A stretch of DNA of 64,000 bases from Pedobacter nototheniae (GTDB lineage: Bacteria > Bacteroidota > Bacteroidia > Sphingobacteriales > Sphingobacteriaceae): the NCBI RefSeq assembly GCF_004335085.1, contig NZ_RQRS01000008.1, forward strand, positions 123,827-187,826. Direction: 5' to 3'. Every line of letters begins with the position of its first letter. Position 1 is the stretch's first letter. This document shows positions 27,638-36,931 of this stretch, piece after piece. A model generated the notes under the pieces. It saw only the letters and a program-made list of their open reading frames with translations. It ran no database searches and was not told the origin of the DNA. The position numbers and the translations under genes were made by a program.

Positions 27638-28042
27638 ATGGCACACAAAAAAGGAGCCGGTAGTTCGAAAAACGGACGTGAATCGCATAGTAAGCGTTTA
27701 GGTATTAAAATTTTCGGTGGTCAAGAAGCTATCGCTGGAAACATTTTAGTACGTCAACGTGGTACAAAACACCATCCAGATAAAAATGTTGGTTTAGGAA
27801 AAGATCACACTTTATTTGCTTTAATTGATGGTACAGTAGTTTTCAGAAAGAAACAAGATAATAAATCTTACGTTTCAGTTCTTCCTGCTGTAGCTAAAGA
27901 AGTTGTTGCTGAGCCAAAAGCTAAAAAAGCACCTGCTAAAAAAGAAGTTGAAGCTAAAGAAGTTGAAGCTGCTCCAGCTAAAGCTAAAAAAGCACCTGCT
28001 AAAAAAGCAGAAGCATCTGAAGAAGCTGCATCTGCAGAATAA
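27638..28042 (+). CDS. rpmA: 50S ribosomal protein L27 with Lys/Ala-rich C-terminal extension
   Basis: L27 lies near the peptidyl-transferase centre. Residues 1-87 are a standard L27 ([46 protein letters not shown]). The protein continues to 134 residues with a tail of Lys, Ala, Glu and Pro, where the nonapeptide KAKKAPAKK occurs at 94-102 and 115-123. In DNA this is a 28-bp perfect direct repeat (27917-27944 and 27980-28007). The tail resembles histone-H1-like low-complexity tails and is absent from the common L27 length of 85-90. There is no N-terminal cleavage extension of the Firmicutes type. Confidence 0.96.
   Translation: MAHKKGAGSSKNGRESHSKRLGIKIFGGQEAIAGNILVRQRGTKHHPDKNVGLGKDHTLFALIDGTVVFRKKQDNKSYVSVLPAVAKEVVAEPKAKKAPAKKEVEAKEVEAAPAKAKKAPAKKAEASEEAASAE
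27917..28007 (+). repeat. 28-bp direct repeat within rpmA
   Basis: Copies at 27917-27944 and 27980-28007 are identical and 63 bp apart, in frame. They encode the repeated KAKKAPAKK motif of the L27 tail. Confidence 0.9.
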
Positions 28043-28059
28043 TCAGTAATAATTATAAA

Positions 28060-28092
28060 AAAAAGCTCCTGGTTTTTATCAGGAGCTTTTTT
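28060..28092 (+). terminator. Terminator of rplU-rpmA
   Basis: AGCTCCTG (28064-28071) pairs with CAGGAGCT (28080-28087), flanked by A and T runs. This is a strong intrinsic terminator. Confidence 0.92.
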
Positions 28093-28182
28093 GCGTTATA
28101 AATATTTTACATTGTTAAACTCTGTTAAATAACACTTTTTAACAAACCTGTATTTTACATTCGTCCATTCAAAAAAATAAGA

Positions 28183-29019
28183 ATGGGACTAATAAAAATA
28201 ACTTTTCCAATGATGCTTGTGGTGCTTGGTTTTACTGCATATGCGCAAGAGACTGAAAGCAACATGAGAATGCTTAAACCTTTTAAGGCAGATGGCATAT
28301 CTAACGAATGGAACGAACCACTTAACGAATTTAATTCTGATACTAAACTGGCTTTTGCACTCGCAAACGATGACCAGAACTTATACATTGTAATTGAATC
28401 CTTAGATCCGGAAACAACGATGAAGGTACTTTCTGGAGGTATTACATTGAATATTAATACTGCCGGTAAAAAGAAAACTGGTATAGAATTAACTTTTCCG
28501 TTAAGAGAAAGACCGCCAATACAGCCTGATAATGTTGAAAAGGCAAACATAATGGGAGCGGATGGAAAACATGAGCCTCATGAACTACCCGATGAAAAAA
28601 CAATGGGACAAGGCATTAAAGTAACTGGTTTTAAAAATATTCCTGATGGTATTGTTTCACCAGAGAATAGTTACGGAATAAAAACAGGAATGGTGGTGAA
28701 GCCAAATCGTGATTTAATTTATGAAATGGCTATTCCACTTTCTCAGCTGCAGGTAGATTTAAACTTAAAAAAACCAATTGCCTACAACATTAAGATAAAT
28801 TCTTTTAAAAGAGGAACCGGAAAACCTGGTGGTATGCATGATGGTGGTGAACATGGAAAAGGTGGAACTATGGGTGGTGGACGTGGAGGAATGGGTGCTG
28901 GTGGCGGTAGGATGGGCGGAGGAGGTGGTGGACGAGGCGGACAACGTCCTTCTGGCGGTGAAAATGTTGTTGAGCAAAAATCTGATTTCTGGATAAAATA
29001 TTTACTAGTAAAATCTTAA
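28183..29019 (+). CDS. Secreted protein with Gly/Met/Arg-rich C-terminal segment
   Basis: The 278-residue exported protein has a signal peptide ending TAYAQ. The first domain (about 35-105) has the pattern DGISNEWNEPLNEFNSDTKL-x-FALANDDQNLYIVIES, which resembles the CBM9/DOMON-like beta-sandwich of sugar- or haem-binding proteins. A second beta segment follows. Residues 210-262 are a low-complexity run of Gly with His, Met and Arg (GGMHDGGEHGKGGTMGGG). The tail VEQKSDFWIKYLLVKS is ordered again. The function is unknown; the His/Met-rich stretch could bind metal. It is monocistronic. Confidence 0.7.
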   Translation: MGLIKITFPMMLVVLGFTAYAQETESNMRMLKPFKADGISNEWNEPLNEFNSDTKLAFALANDDQNLYIVIESLDPETTMKVLSGGITLNINTAGKKKTGIELTFPLRERPPIQPDNVEKANIMGADGKHEPHELPDEKTMGQGIKVTGFKNIPDGIVSPENSYGIKTGMVVKPNRDLIYEMAIPLSQLQVDLNLKKPIAYNIKINSFKRGTGKPGGMHDGGEHGKGGTMGGGRGGMGAGGGRMGGGGGGRGGQRPSGGENVVEQKSDFWIKYLLVKS

Positions 29020-29044
29020 CCCTTACCTTTTAATTAACAATTAG

Positions 29045-29077
29045 AGCCGATAGAAATTAATCTATCGGCTTTTTTAT
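29045..29077 (+). terminator. Terminator after the Gly-rich protein gene
   Basis: A 10-bp perfect stem, AGCCGATAGA (29045-29054) with TCTATCGGCT (29061-29070), followed by six T. It abuts the stop codon of the convergent gene. Confidence 0.9.
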
Positions 29078-29790
29078 TACTTTTTAGCTATTAGGTTATT
29101 CGTTATATATCGCAGAGCCTTAGCCTCTAGATCTGTTTGAGAAAGCTTATTGCTTTCAAATTCTATGAATAATTTATATTCATCATCGCCCATTAAACAA
29201 GCAACACCTTTAAATGAAGATGCTTTCTTTTTGATGGAATAAGATACAAATTTTGAAGATTTACCAAGTTTAATAAAATCACGGAGATTACTTAGTTGGG
29301 AATCATTTTTTAGGGTTTTAAAAGCGTTATTAAGAGTGCTTTTATCTTCTACAATGTGAATGAATATGCTGAGGTTTTGAGGTGTTTTAACTGCGAATCT
29401 TAAAGTATTATCATGTGTATTTTGAAAATATGAATTTTTTAATACCCTAAATTTGGTGGTGAAATCAATATTTATTAAGGAATCTTTTTCAAGTTTTACA
29501 ATTTTATAAATTTGCTTTTGAGATTCGCTAATGGTATCAAGATAGTTATAGCCGAAATAAAATACATCTCCATAATCCTGGGTTGCTGTTGATGCGGAAC
29601 CACTGTAAGATTGCTGATTTAATTTATCTCTAAATTCTTCAAAATTTATATCATTATCACTTTTGTAGGTATTTCGTTTTCTATCATCCATTTTTGAACA
29701 ATAAAATCCAAATCTAATTAAAGCGAAAATAAACAGGCAAATGGTTAATACACTTCTCCAAACTGGCCTTTCGTTGTATTCATCACTCAT
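29077..29790 (-). CDS. Single-pass membrane protein, unknown
   Basis: The 237-residue protein has one N-terminal membrane helix (SVLTICLFIFALIRFGFY, about 13-31), followed by a predicted extracytosolic domain. No family is recognised. A Cys in the stretch GVACLMGDDEYKLFIEFES is conserved only by inspection of context. It starts 2 nt after the stop of the upstream lipoprotein gene on the same strand, so the two form an operon and may act together at the envelope. Confidence 0.6.
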   Translation of the reverse strand: MSDEYNERPVWRSVLTICLFIFALIRFGFYCSKMDDRKRNTYKSDNDINFEEFRDKLNQQSYSGSASTATQDYGDVFYFGYNYLDTISESQKQIYKIVKLEKDSLINIDFTTKFRVLKNSYFQNTHDNTLRFAVKTPQNLSIFIHIVEDKSTLNNAFKTLKNDSQLSNLRDFIKLGKSSKFVSYSIKKKASSFKGVACLMGDDEYKLFIEFESNKLSQTDLEAKALRYITNNLIAKK

Positions 29791-29792
29791 TG

Positions 29793-30572
29793 CTATTGAA
29801 AGTCTTTTCCTGATAAAACAACTTCATTTAGGGCGTTACCCTTTTCATCTTCATAGACGTATTTTATTGTAGTAATTCCAAGATCTCTAACACCTTTCAT
29901 TAATTGTTTGGATTTTCCACTTCTTAAAATATCATCCTTTAATACTTCTTTAGCATCATTACCTTTAATTTTGTTAGCAATAATACCAGGAACACTAATG
30001 TTATAAATTAGCTCATTTGCTGCATTAATATCAATTTTTAAAATAGTTAAACCTGTATTCTTATCTTTTATAGGTAAGTTTTGATTTAAAGCAGTGAGCA
30101 TGCTTTTAATTTTCGAATTACTGGAAGTAGAACTACTCAATAAGTCTTCAGTGTTTAACTTACCTTTTGTATCACTTTCAAGTTCAGCAAGTTTCTTTTT
30201 ATCAACTATAATCGTCGAGAATTCTGATAGCCTTAGCGTAAAAAAGGTTACTTCAAAATTAACACCTTCTTCGTTAATTAATTCTTTTGCAAGTGGTTCA
30301 CTAGCTAAAAGTTGAACAAATAAAGAGGGTAGAAACTTATCTACAATCCCATCCTTTACATCTTCTAGAGCATAATTGGTTACAATTTTTATTTTAATAA
30401 TTTTCTTATCATAAATTGCTTCTGCATTTGATGAGTATAAAATAGAACTTGGCTTTACTGATGAATTATAAGAAAGCACAAAGGAATTCATTTTACTGGA
30501 GGTACTTTTACAGCTTACCAGAAAAATTTGGACAAAAGCGATTAATAAAATCGCAGAATGAAAGCGTTTCAT
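29793..30572 (-). CDS. Predicted lipoprotein, unknown
   Basis: The 259-residue protein starts with a lipoprotein signal (IAFVQIFLVSC, Cys about residue 21). The mature part is rich in Ser/Lys and has mixed strands and helices. It carries a Ser-rich run (LLSSSTSSNSKIKSML) and the C-terminal IKYVYEDEKGNALNEVVLSG. No domain is recognised. It is the first gene of a two-gene operon with the single-pass membrane protein. Confidence 0.6.
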   Translation of the reverse strand: MKRFHSAILLIAFVQIFLVSCKSTSSKMNSFVLSYNSSVKPSSILYSSNAEAIYDKKIIKIKIVTNYALEDVKDGIVDKFLPSLFVQLLASEPLAKELINEEGVNFEVTFFTLRLSEFSTIIVDKKKLAELESDTKGKLNTEDLLSSSTSSNSKIKSMLTALNQNLPIKDKNTGLTILKIDINAANELIYNISVPGIIANKIKGNDAKEVLKDDILRSGKSKQLMKGVRDLGITTIKYVYEDEKGNALNEVVLSGKDFQ

Positions 30573-30678
30573 GAATTTGAGCGTTAAGGTTTGATTATTA
30601 ATTATTTTCGAAGATAGCTAAAAAAATAATATGACTATAACGAGAGGAAGGGAGCGGGGGTTAAAGAAAAAGGACGGG

Positions 30679-30715
30679 ATCTTTCGTTAGAACTAATTTT
30701 TGCCTAACGAAAGAT
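30679..30715. terminator. 12-bp perfect inverted repeat
   Basis: ATCTTTCGTTAG (30679-30690) and CTAACGAAAGAT (30704-30715), with a 13-nt loop. It lies downstream of the polyprenyl synthase gene on the minus strand, with only a delayed T-rich tail, and probably acts as a terminator or 3'-end stabiliser. Confidence 0.55.
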
Positions 30716-30735
30716 TTAATATTTTAATTGAATAA

Positions 30736-31710
30736 CTAGTATTCTCTAGCCATTAATTGGGTTGTTAAGGTTAGTAGTTTTGATTTTGCTTCATCGCTTA
30801 CGTCAATTTGTTTAAATACGGCTAATGCTTTATTTAAATATTCATCCATACTGGCTTTTGCAATATTTTGAATGTTTAGTGCATCATAAACCTGTTTTAC
30901 AGCACTTACTTTTTGCCCTACATCAAATTTTTTATAGCTAGTCCAATTTTCTAAAGCATCAAGATTTTCATCCTTAGCCAATTCAAAGGCTTTTAATAAA
31001 AGGAAAGTTTTTTTATTCGCAATAATGTCGCCTCCAACCTGTTTTCCAAATTTATCTGGATCGGCATAAACATCTAAAATATCATCTTGCAATTGGAAAG
31101 CAATGCCTATATTTTCTCCAAACTGATAAATTAAATCTGCATCTTTTTCACTTGCTTTGCCAATAATAGCACCTAGTTTTAAGGCTCCACCCAATAAAAC
31201 AGCGGTTTTTAGTCTAATCATGTTGATGTATTCTTCAATACTGACATCATCACGTTGTTCAAATTCCATATCCAACTGCTGGCCTTCACAAACGCCTTGT
31301 GCGGTTGCATTGAAAGTATCTAGTACATCTTTTAAGAATATAGGATTTACCTTCGCAAGGTTTTTATTGGCTTCAACCATCATTACATCACCACTTAAAA
31401 TAGCCGTATTTGTACTCCATTTTTCGTGTACAGTAGCTTTTCCTCTACGTAATGGGGCATTATCCATAATATCATCATGCACTAAAGTAAAATTATGGAA
31501 TACTTCTATAGCCATAGCCGCATGAATGGCGTGCTTAGCATCTGTACCAAAAAGCTCAGTACCCATTAAAACCAAAAGTGGCCTAACTCTTTTACCACCA
31601 AGATTGATGATGTATTTTATAGGTTCATAAAGGTGTTTGGGGTGATCTGGAAAGGTAAGGTTTTGTATTGCTTGATCGAGTATCTCTTGTAATTGTTCTG
31701 TAGTTTGCAT
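30736..31710 (-). CDS. Polyprenyl diphosphate synthase
   Basis: This all-helical trans-prenyltransferase of 324 residues condenses IPP with allylic diphosphates. The first aspartate-rich motif is in FTLVHDDIMDNAPLRRGKATVH (DDxxD) and the second in FQLQDDILDVYADPDKFGKQVGGDI. GGKRVRPLLVLMG near residue 35 binds IPP. The length and motifs fit long-chain (octaprenyl or similar) or geranylgeranyl synthases. The residue before the first motif that sets chain length cannot be interpreted confidently. The product may feed menaquinone or carotenoid synthesis. Confidence 0.9.
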   Translation of the reverse strand: MQTTEQLQEILDQAIQNLTFPDHPKHLYEPIKYIINLGGKRVRPLLVLMGTELFGTDAKHAIHAAMAIEVFHNFTLVHDDIMDNAPLRRGKATVHEKWSTNTAILSGDVMMVEANKNLAKVNPIFLKDVLDTFNATAQGVCEGQQLDMEFEQRDDVSIEEYINMIRLKTAVLLGGALKLGAIIGKASEKDADLIYQFGENIGIAFQLQDDILDVYADPDKFGKQVGGDIIANKKTFLLLKAFELAKDENLDALENWTSYKKFDVGQKVSAVKQVYDALNIQNIAKASMDEYLNKALAVFKQIDVSDEAKSKLLTLTTQLMAREY

Positions 31711-31810
31711 TTTTACTTTTTAGCTTGCTGGGCTTCTTCAAAATTTTAACCGCTTTTATTTGGCGGTACATTTTATACTTTTGATTTTTGTGCCAAAATT
31801 GACGATTATA

Positions 31811-31825
31811 ACTCAAATTTTGAGT
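31811..31825. repeat. 15-bp palindrome upstream of the polyprenyl synthase
   Basis: ACTCAAA-t-TTTGAGT is perfectly symmetrical and lies about 100 bp upstream of the minus-strand start at 31710. It is a possible operator, with weak support. Confidence 0.3.
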
Positions 31826-31923
31826 CATTTTAACATCATCAGTTTTAAATTGGATTCGCCTAAATTTTTATTGTTAATATCCTTAACATTGATAATCATT
31901 AAAAGTTAGCATTTTATAATACG

Positions 31924-34056
31924 TTAATCAGGAATTAATGTGAAATCGATTTGACGTTTTGAAAGATCTACTTTTTTAACCCTAATCATTACCTCGTCGC
32001 CCAATTGATATTTTTTCTTTTTGCGTTGTCCTACAATACAGTAATTTTTTTCATCAAGCACATAAAAATCGTCAGAAATATCACGTAAGCGAATCATGCC
32101 TTCGCATTTATTTTCTTCTATTTCTACATACATGCCCCATTCGGTAACTCCTGAAATAATACCTTTATACTCAGTACCGATGTTATTTTCAAGGTATTCA
32201 GCTTGTTTATATTTAATAGATGCTCTTTCTGCCTCGGCTGCTCTTTTCTCCATTGCGGAAGAATGAATGCTAGCTACTTCGTAAAATTCTGCATCAGCGG
32301 ATTTACCGTTTTCTAAATAATTTTCTAATAAACGATGTACCATCACATCCGGATAACGACGAATTGGTGAGGTAAAGTGAGTATAATAATCAAAAGCTAA
32401 ACCATAATGGCTGGTTTTTTTTGTAGTATAAATAGCCTTGGCCATTGATCTGATTGCCAAAGAAGTTAAAATATTTTGCTCCTTTTTACCTTCCACATCA
32501 TTCATTAAATAATTCAATGATTTTGCAATTTCCTTATCAGATTTTGTATTGATTTTATAACCAAAACGGGAAGCAAACTGAGCAAAAGTATTCAAGGTTT
32601 CCATGTTTGGGGAATCGTGAACGCGATATACAAAAGTTAATTTGGAAGTGCCTTTTACCTTTTTTGCAATAAACTCAGCAACTTTTCTATTGGCTAAAAG
32701 CATATAGTCCTCAATCAGTTTATGAGCATCCTTACGTTCTTTTACATAAACTCCAATCGGTTTTCCACTTTCATCGAGCTTAAACTTAACTTCTGTACTT
32801 TCAAAGCTAATGGCACCATTTTTAAATTTGCGATCGCGTAAAATGTATGCAAGCTCATTTAGCTTCAGAATTTCTGTGGCATAATCACCAATTTTAGTTT
32901 CGATAACTTCTTGAGCTTCCTCATAACTAAATCTTCTATCGGAGTGAATAACAGTTTTTCCGTACCACTCTGACATAATATTTGCGTCATCATCTAATTC
33001 AAATACGGCTGCAAAGCATAATTTATCTTCGTGTGGGCGCAAAGAACAGACGCCATTGCTTAATCGTTCGGGTAACATTGGGATCACACGATCAACTAAA
33101 TAAACGGAAGTTGCTCTACTATATGCTTCTTTATCTAATTCGGTGCCCTGAATAACATAATGTGAAACATCGGCAATGTGTACACCAATTTCGTGGTTTC
33201 CGTTTGGAAGTTTCCGATAAGAAATTGCATCATCAAAATCTTTTGCATCAGCTGGATCTATCGTAAAAGTTAAAATATTTCTAAAATCTTTTCTTTTAGC
33301 AATTTCATCTGCTGAAATTTCTTCGGGAATTGCATTGGCTTCCTTTTCTACAGCAGGAGGAAAGGAAAGTGGAAAACCATATTGCGCAAGTATGGCATTC
33401 ATTTCTGTATTGTTTTCGCCCTGATCTCCAAGTACATGTTTTACAATGCCAATTGGGTTTTTAGCGCCTTCGGGCCAATCGGTTAATGAAACTAAAACAC
33501 GTTGTCCATTTTTTGCACCCAAAATATCAGCAAGTGGAACAAAAATATCATGCATCATTTTTTTATCATCGGCAATGACAAAAGCAAAACGATCTGAAAT
33601 TTTTATAACACCAGTAAAATCTGATTTTGCTCTTTTGATGATTTCAATAACTTCACCATCATTTTTGCGGCCATTCTTTTTTGCAAATACATATACTTTA
33701 ACGGTATCGCCATGTAATGCATTTTTCAACTTTCTTGGCGCTACAAATACATCTTTTTCAAACTCATCGTCGGGCACAATATAAGCCGATCCATCGGCAG
33801 TCATATCTACCTTTCCAATAAGAAAATTTTGTAATTCTTTAAGTTTATACTTTCCTTTTTCAGGCTCTAAAAAGGTGCCGTTACCTTTGCCTTCTTTTAA
33901 TATTTCTAGTATTGTTTCTCTCGATTCTTGATCTGTAAGGTTTAATTTGGCCGAAACTTGTTTATAATTGAGCAGTTGATTTCCATTTTTCTCAAAAACA
34001 TCACTAATTAACTGATTGAGAACCAATTTTATATTTGCCGATTTTTTCTTTGCCAT
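31924..34056 (-). CDS. rnr: Ribonuclease R
   Basis: RNase R is a processive 3'-5' exoribonuclease that degrades structured RNA. The 710-residue protein has an N-terminal winged-helix region, two cold-shock domains (about 60-210), the RNB catalytic domain, and a C-terminal S1 domain (GIISGVTEWGMYVEIEENKCEGM). The RNB active site FTIDPADAKDFDDAISY contains the metal-binding Asp residues. HYGLAFDYYTHFTSPIRRYPD is the family signature. It is monocistronic. Confidence 0.95.
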   Translation of the reverse strand: MAKKKSANIKLVLNQLISDVFEKNGNQLLNYKQVSAKLNLTDQESRETILEILKEGKGNGTFLEPEKGKYKLKELQNFLIGKVDMTADGSAYIVPDDEFEKDVFVAPRKLKNALHGDTVKVYVFAKKNGRKNDGEVIEIIKRAKSDFTGVIKISDRFAFVIADDKKMMHDIFVPLADILGAKNGQRVLVSLTDWPEGAKNPIGIVKHVLGDQGENNTEMNAILAQYGFPLSFPPAVEKEANAIPEEISADEIAKRKDFRNILTFTIDPADAKDFDDAISYRKLPNGNHEIGVHIADVSHYVIQGTELDKEAYSRATSVYLVDRVIPMLPERLSNGVCSLRPHEDKLCFAAVFELDDDANIMSEWYGKTVIHSDRRFSYEEAQEVIETKIGDYATEILKLNELAYILRDRKFKNGAISFESTEVKFKLDESGKPIGVYVKERKDAHKLIEDYMLLANRKVAEFIAKKVKGTSKLTFVYRVHDSPNMETLNTFAQFASRFGYKINTKSDKEIAKSLNYLMNDVEGKKEQNILTSLAIRSMAKAIYTTKKTSHYGLAFDYYTHFTSPIRRYPDVMVHRLLENYLENGKSADAEFYEVASIHSSAMEKRAAEAERASIKYKQAEYLENNIGTEYKGIISGVTEWGMYVEIEENKCEGMIRLRDISDDFYVLDEKNYCIVGQRKKKKYQLGDEVMIRVKKVDLSKRQIDFTLIPD

Positions 34057-34179
34057 ACGCTAAACTGAATTTACCGAATATACAGAAAAGATGCAAAAGC
34101 AGCACGAAAGGGAATGTAATATGTAAATTGGATGATGTTTTGAGGCGTATTGTAGGTATAATTTCGAGTGATAATAAAT

Positions 34180-35220
34180 TTACTCTAATTTTAATTCTAC
34201 GTATTTAATCCTTTTTCTTTTATCCGTGTAGCTTAAATGTATATGCCCGTTTGTGGATTGTATAATTGCAGGGTAGCTATATTCTCCTTCTTTATGATCC
34301 TCCAAAGTATAAATATTATTCCAGCTTTGCCCGTCATTTGAAATTGCTAATTTAAGTACAGATCGACCTTCCCACCAATTTTTACCTGAAGCTAGTGGAT
34401 TGTAAATTAACAACTGTCGCCCATCTTTTAAGGTTACAGCATCGCTTCCCGAATTTGGATTTGGCAATTCTGTAGCTTTCAGTTTAGACCATGTTTCTCC
34501 CTGATCTTTTGACCAACTTTCTACAATAACATTTTGTCTGCTTCTGCAAAGCAATTGCAATTTACCATTAGCGTAGCTTAAAATAGATGGCTGGATAACG
34601 CCAAAAGTATCACAATTAATTTCAATTTTTTTCCAGTGTTCTCCATTTTTATCTGATTTTTCCACGTGGATCAACCAAGTTTTTTCATCCAGACTTTCGC
34701 TACTGGATGGATAAAGAATAAAACCATTGCTCAGCTGAATAGGTTTATTTTTGATAGGACCTAAAAGGCCAGCGGGAAGTTTTTTAGCATCAGACCATGT
34801 TTTTCCATCATTTTTAGAGGTTTTATATTCTGCCCACCATTCTCTTGGGTTTGGCCCAATTTTATAATGCAGATACAATATTCCGTTTTTTGCTCTAAAT
34901 AAAACTGGGTTCCAGCAAGCATAACGAACTGTATCATGCTGGATTCCATTTGCTATTTCAGTTGGCTCGCTCCATTTATTATTTTGTTTTGTGGCTAGCC
35001 AAATACCAACATCCTTACTGCCTTCATATTTACCACCAAACCAAGCAGCCATTATTTTGCCATTTTTTAATTCGACCAAGGTTGATGCATGACAAGCTTG
35101 AAAGGGGGCTTTATTAAAAATATACGCTGACTGAATTACCTTTAACGTTTGAGATTTTGAAAGTAACGGAGCGACTAAAAGAAAGGATATGAATAGGTAT
35201 GGGATGTTTTTTAACTTCAT
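34180..35220 (-). CDS. Exported BNR/Asp-box hydrolase (sialidase superfamily)
   Basis: The 346-residue exported protein has a signal peptide ending LLSKSQ. It adopts a six-bladed propeller of the BNR_2 type. Asp boxes are visible at SKNDGKTW, SKDQGETW and SNDGQSW. The N-terminal HASTLVELKNGKIMAAWFGGKYEGSKDVGIW and the triad-like Arg and Tyr positions resemble exo-sialidase-like proteins. The canonical FRIP motif is absent, so true sialidase activity is uncertain and another glycan substrate is possible. It lies 7 nt downstream of the ABC ATPase gene on the same strand. Confidence 0.75.
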   Translation of the reverse strand: MKLKNIPYLFISFLLVAPLLSKSQTLKVIQSAYIFNKAPFQACHASTLVELKNGKIMAAWFGGKYEGSKDVGIWLATKQNNKWSEPTEIANGIQHDTVRYACWNPVLFRAKNGILYLHYKIGPNPREWWAEYKTSKNDGKTWSDAKKLPAGLLGPIKNKPIQLSNGFILYPSSSESLDEKTWLIHVEKSDKNGEHWKKIEINCDTFGVIQPSILSYANGKLQLLCRSRQNVIVESWSKDQGETWSKLKATELPNPNSGSDAVTLKDGRQLLIYNPLASGKNWWEGRSVLKLAISNDGQSWNNIYTLEDHKEGEYSYPAIIQSTNGHIHLSYTDKRKRIKYVELKLE

Positions 35221-35227
35221 TTTAAAA

Positions 35228-36931
35228 TTACTGACCAGGAATAGCTTCGACTAACTTTTTTGTATAGGCAGCTTTTGGTGCATAAAATATCTGCTCTGGA
35301 AAGCCTTCTTCTTCAATTTTACCTTTATTCATTACTAAAATGCGATCTGAAATGTGTTTTACTACAGCCAAATCGTGTGATATAAAGATATAAGTTAAAC
35401 CAAATTCTCTTTGAAGATCTTTAATTAAATTTAAAACCTGTGCCTGAACGGAAACATCAAGTGCCGACACGGATTCGTCACAAATGATAAATTTTGGCTC
35501 TAAAGCCAAAGCTCTGGCAATTACTATACGTTGCCTTTGGCCACCACTAAACTCATGTGGGTAACGGTTGAAGTGTTCTTCCTTTAAGCCAACTTTAGTC
35601 ATCAATTCCAATACACGTTGTTTCCTTTCTGTATCGTTATTATAAAGTTTATGTACTTGTAAAGGCTCCAAAATAGATTGCCCAACACTTAATTTAGGAT
35701 TGAGGGACGCATAAGGATCTTGAAAAATGATCTGAATATCTTTTCTGAGTTTTCTTAATTCACTTTTGCCAATTGTGGTAATATCTTGTTCATTAAAAAT
35801 AACCTTGCCTGATGTTGGTTTAATTAATTGTAGAATTGTGCGGCCAAGTGTGGTTTTTCCACAACCAGATTCGCCTACTAGGCCCAATGTTTCTCCAGGG
35901 AAAACTTTAAAATTAACATGATCTACAGCTTTAACATATTCAAGCTTTTTGTTAAATAAACCACCATTGCTAGGGTACCATGTACATAAATCTTCTACGC
36001 TAAGTAATGATTTAGCGGTATAAAGATTTGTTCTTCTTTGGTTAATTTCACCTTGTGTAAGTTGGTTTGAAGCTTGTAAATGTGCAGAAGCATCATCCAA
36101 TTTTCCTGTTAAAAAATCAGCAACAACCGGAAGTTTTTTAAGTTGTAAAGCTGGCGATGGGCGGCAGGCGAGCAAACCTTTAGTATATGGATGTTGTGGA
36201 TTGTTGAAAATTGAGTTCGCTGGACCTTGTTCTACAATTTCACCTTTATACATTACCGCAACTTCATCGGCGATTTCATTTACCACACCTAAATCATGCG
36301 ATATAAAAATCATTGCCATATTACGTTCTTCCTTTAATTTAAGTAAAAGCTGTAAAATGGTTTTTTGAACCGTAACGTCCAGTGCTGTTGTAGGTTCATC
36401 AGCAATTAACAATTTTGGATTGCAACTTAATGCCATTGCAATCATTACTCTTTGTTTTTGGCCACCAGAGATTTGATGTGGGTAGCTTTCAAATATTTTC
36501 TCCGGTCTTGGTAATTGTACCTCATTAAAAAGTGCAATAGTTTGCCTTTTGGCTTCGGCTTTATCTACTTTTTGATGTAGAATAATGGCTTCAGCAACTT
36601 GATAACCGCAAGTAAATACAGGGTTTAACGAAGTCATAGGTTCCTGAAAAATCATTGAAATTTGATTTCCACGATATTGCCTAATTTCGTTGGCACTTAA
36701 ATTAAGTAAACTAATTTGCTCGAAGTTAATATCACCGGTAATTTCGGTAGAACGCTCGTCGTGTAGGCGTATAATGGAGAACGAAGTTACAGACTTACCC
36801 GAACCAGACTCGCCCACAATGCCTAAAACTGTTCCTTCTTTAACGTTGAAATTAATCTGTTTTACAGCTTTAAACCATGTTTTTTCTTCTTGATTAAAGA
36901 AATCAATACTTAAGTTTTTTACGTTTAACAT
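35228..36931 (-). CDS. Double ATPase of an oligopeptide-type ABC transporter
   Basis: This 567-residue fusion of two Opp/Dpp-type nucleotide-binding domains resembles GsiA/YejF. Domain 1 has Walker A GESGSGKS, signature ISGGQKQR and Walker B LLIADEPT. Domain 2 has [16 protein letters not shown] and FIICDES. Between them is the oligo_HPY-type segment ([13 protein letters not shown], here [13 protein letters not shown]). It powers import of peptides or similar solutes through inner-membrane permeases. No permease or binding protein is encoded next to it. It overlaps the upstream exonuclease gene by one base (TGATG). Confidence 0.9.
   Translation of the reverse strand: MLNVKNLSIDFFNQEEKTWFKAVKQINFNVKEGTVLGIVGESGSGKSVTSFSIIRLHDERSTEITGDINFEQISLLNLSANEIRQYRGNQISMIFQEPMTSLNPVFTCGYQVAEAIILHQKVDKAEAKRQTIALFNEVQLPRPEKIFESYPHQISGGQKQRVMIAMALSCNPKLLIADEPTTALDVTVQKTILQLLLKLKEERNMAMIFISHDLGVVNEIADEVAVMYKGEIVEQGPANSIFNNPQHPYTKGLLACRPSPALQLKKLPVVADFLTGKLDDASAHLQASNQLTQGEINQRRTNLYTAKSLLSVEDLCTWYPSNGGLFNKKLEYVKAVDHVNFKVFPGETLGLVGESGCGKTTLGRTILQLIKPTSGKVIFNEQDITTIGKSELRKLRKDIQIIFQDPYASLNPKLSVGQSILEPLQVHKLYNNDTERKQRVLELMTKVGLKEEHFNRYPHEFSGGQRQRIVIARALALEPKFIICDESVSALDVSVQAQVLNLIKDLQREFGLTYIFISHDLAVVKHISDRILVMNKGKIEEEGFPEQIFYAPKAAYTKKLVEAIPGQ

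Noticed and set aside
27917..28007. CRISPR-like repeat
   Set aside because: Only two copies, in frame inside rpmA, encoding a repeated peptide; there is no array or cas gene.
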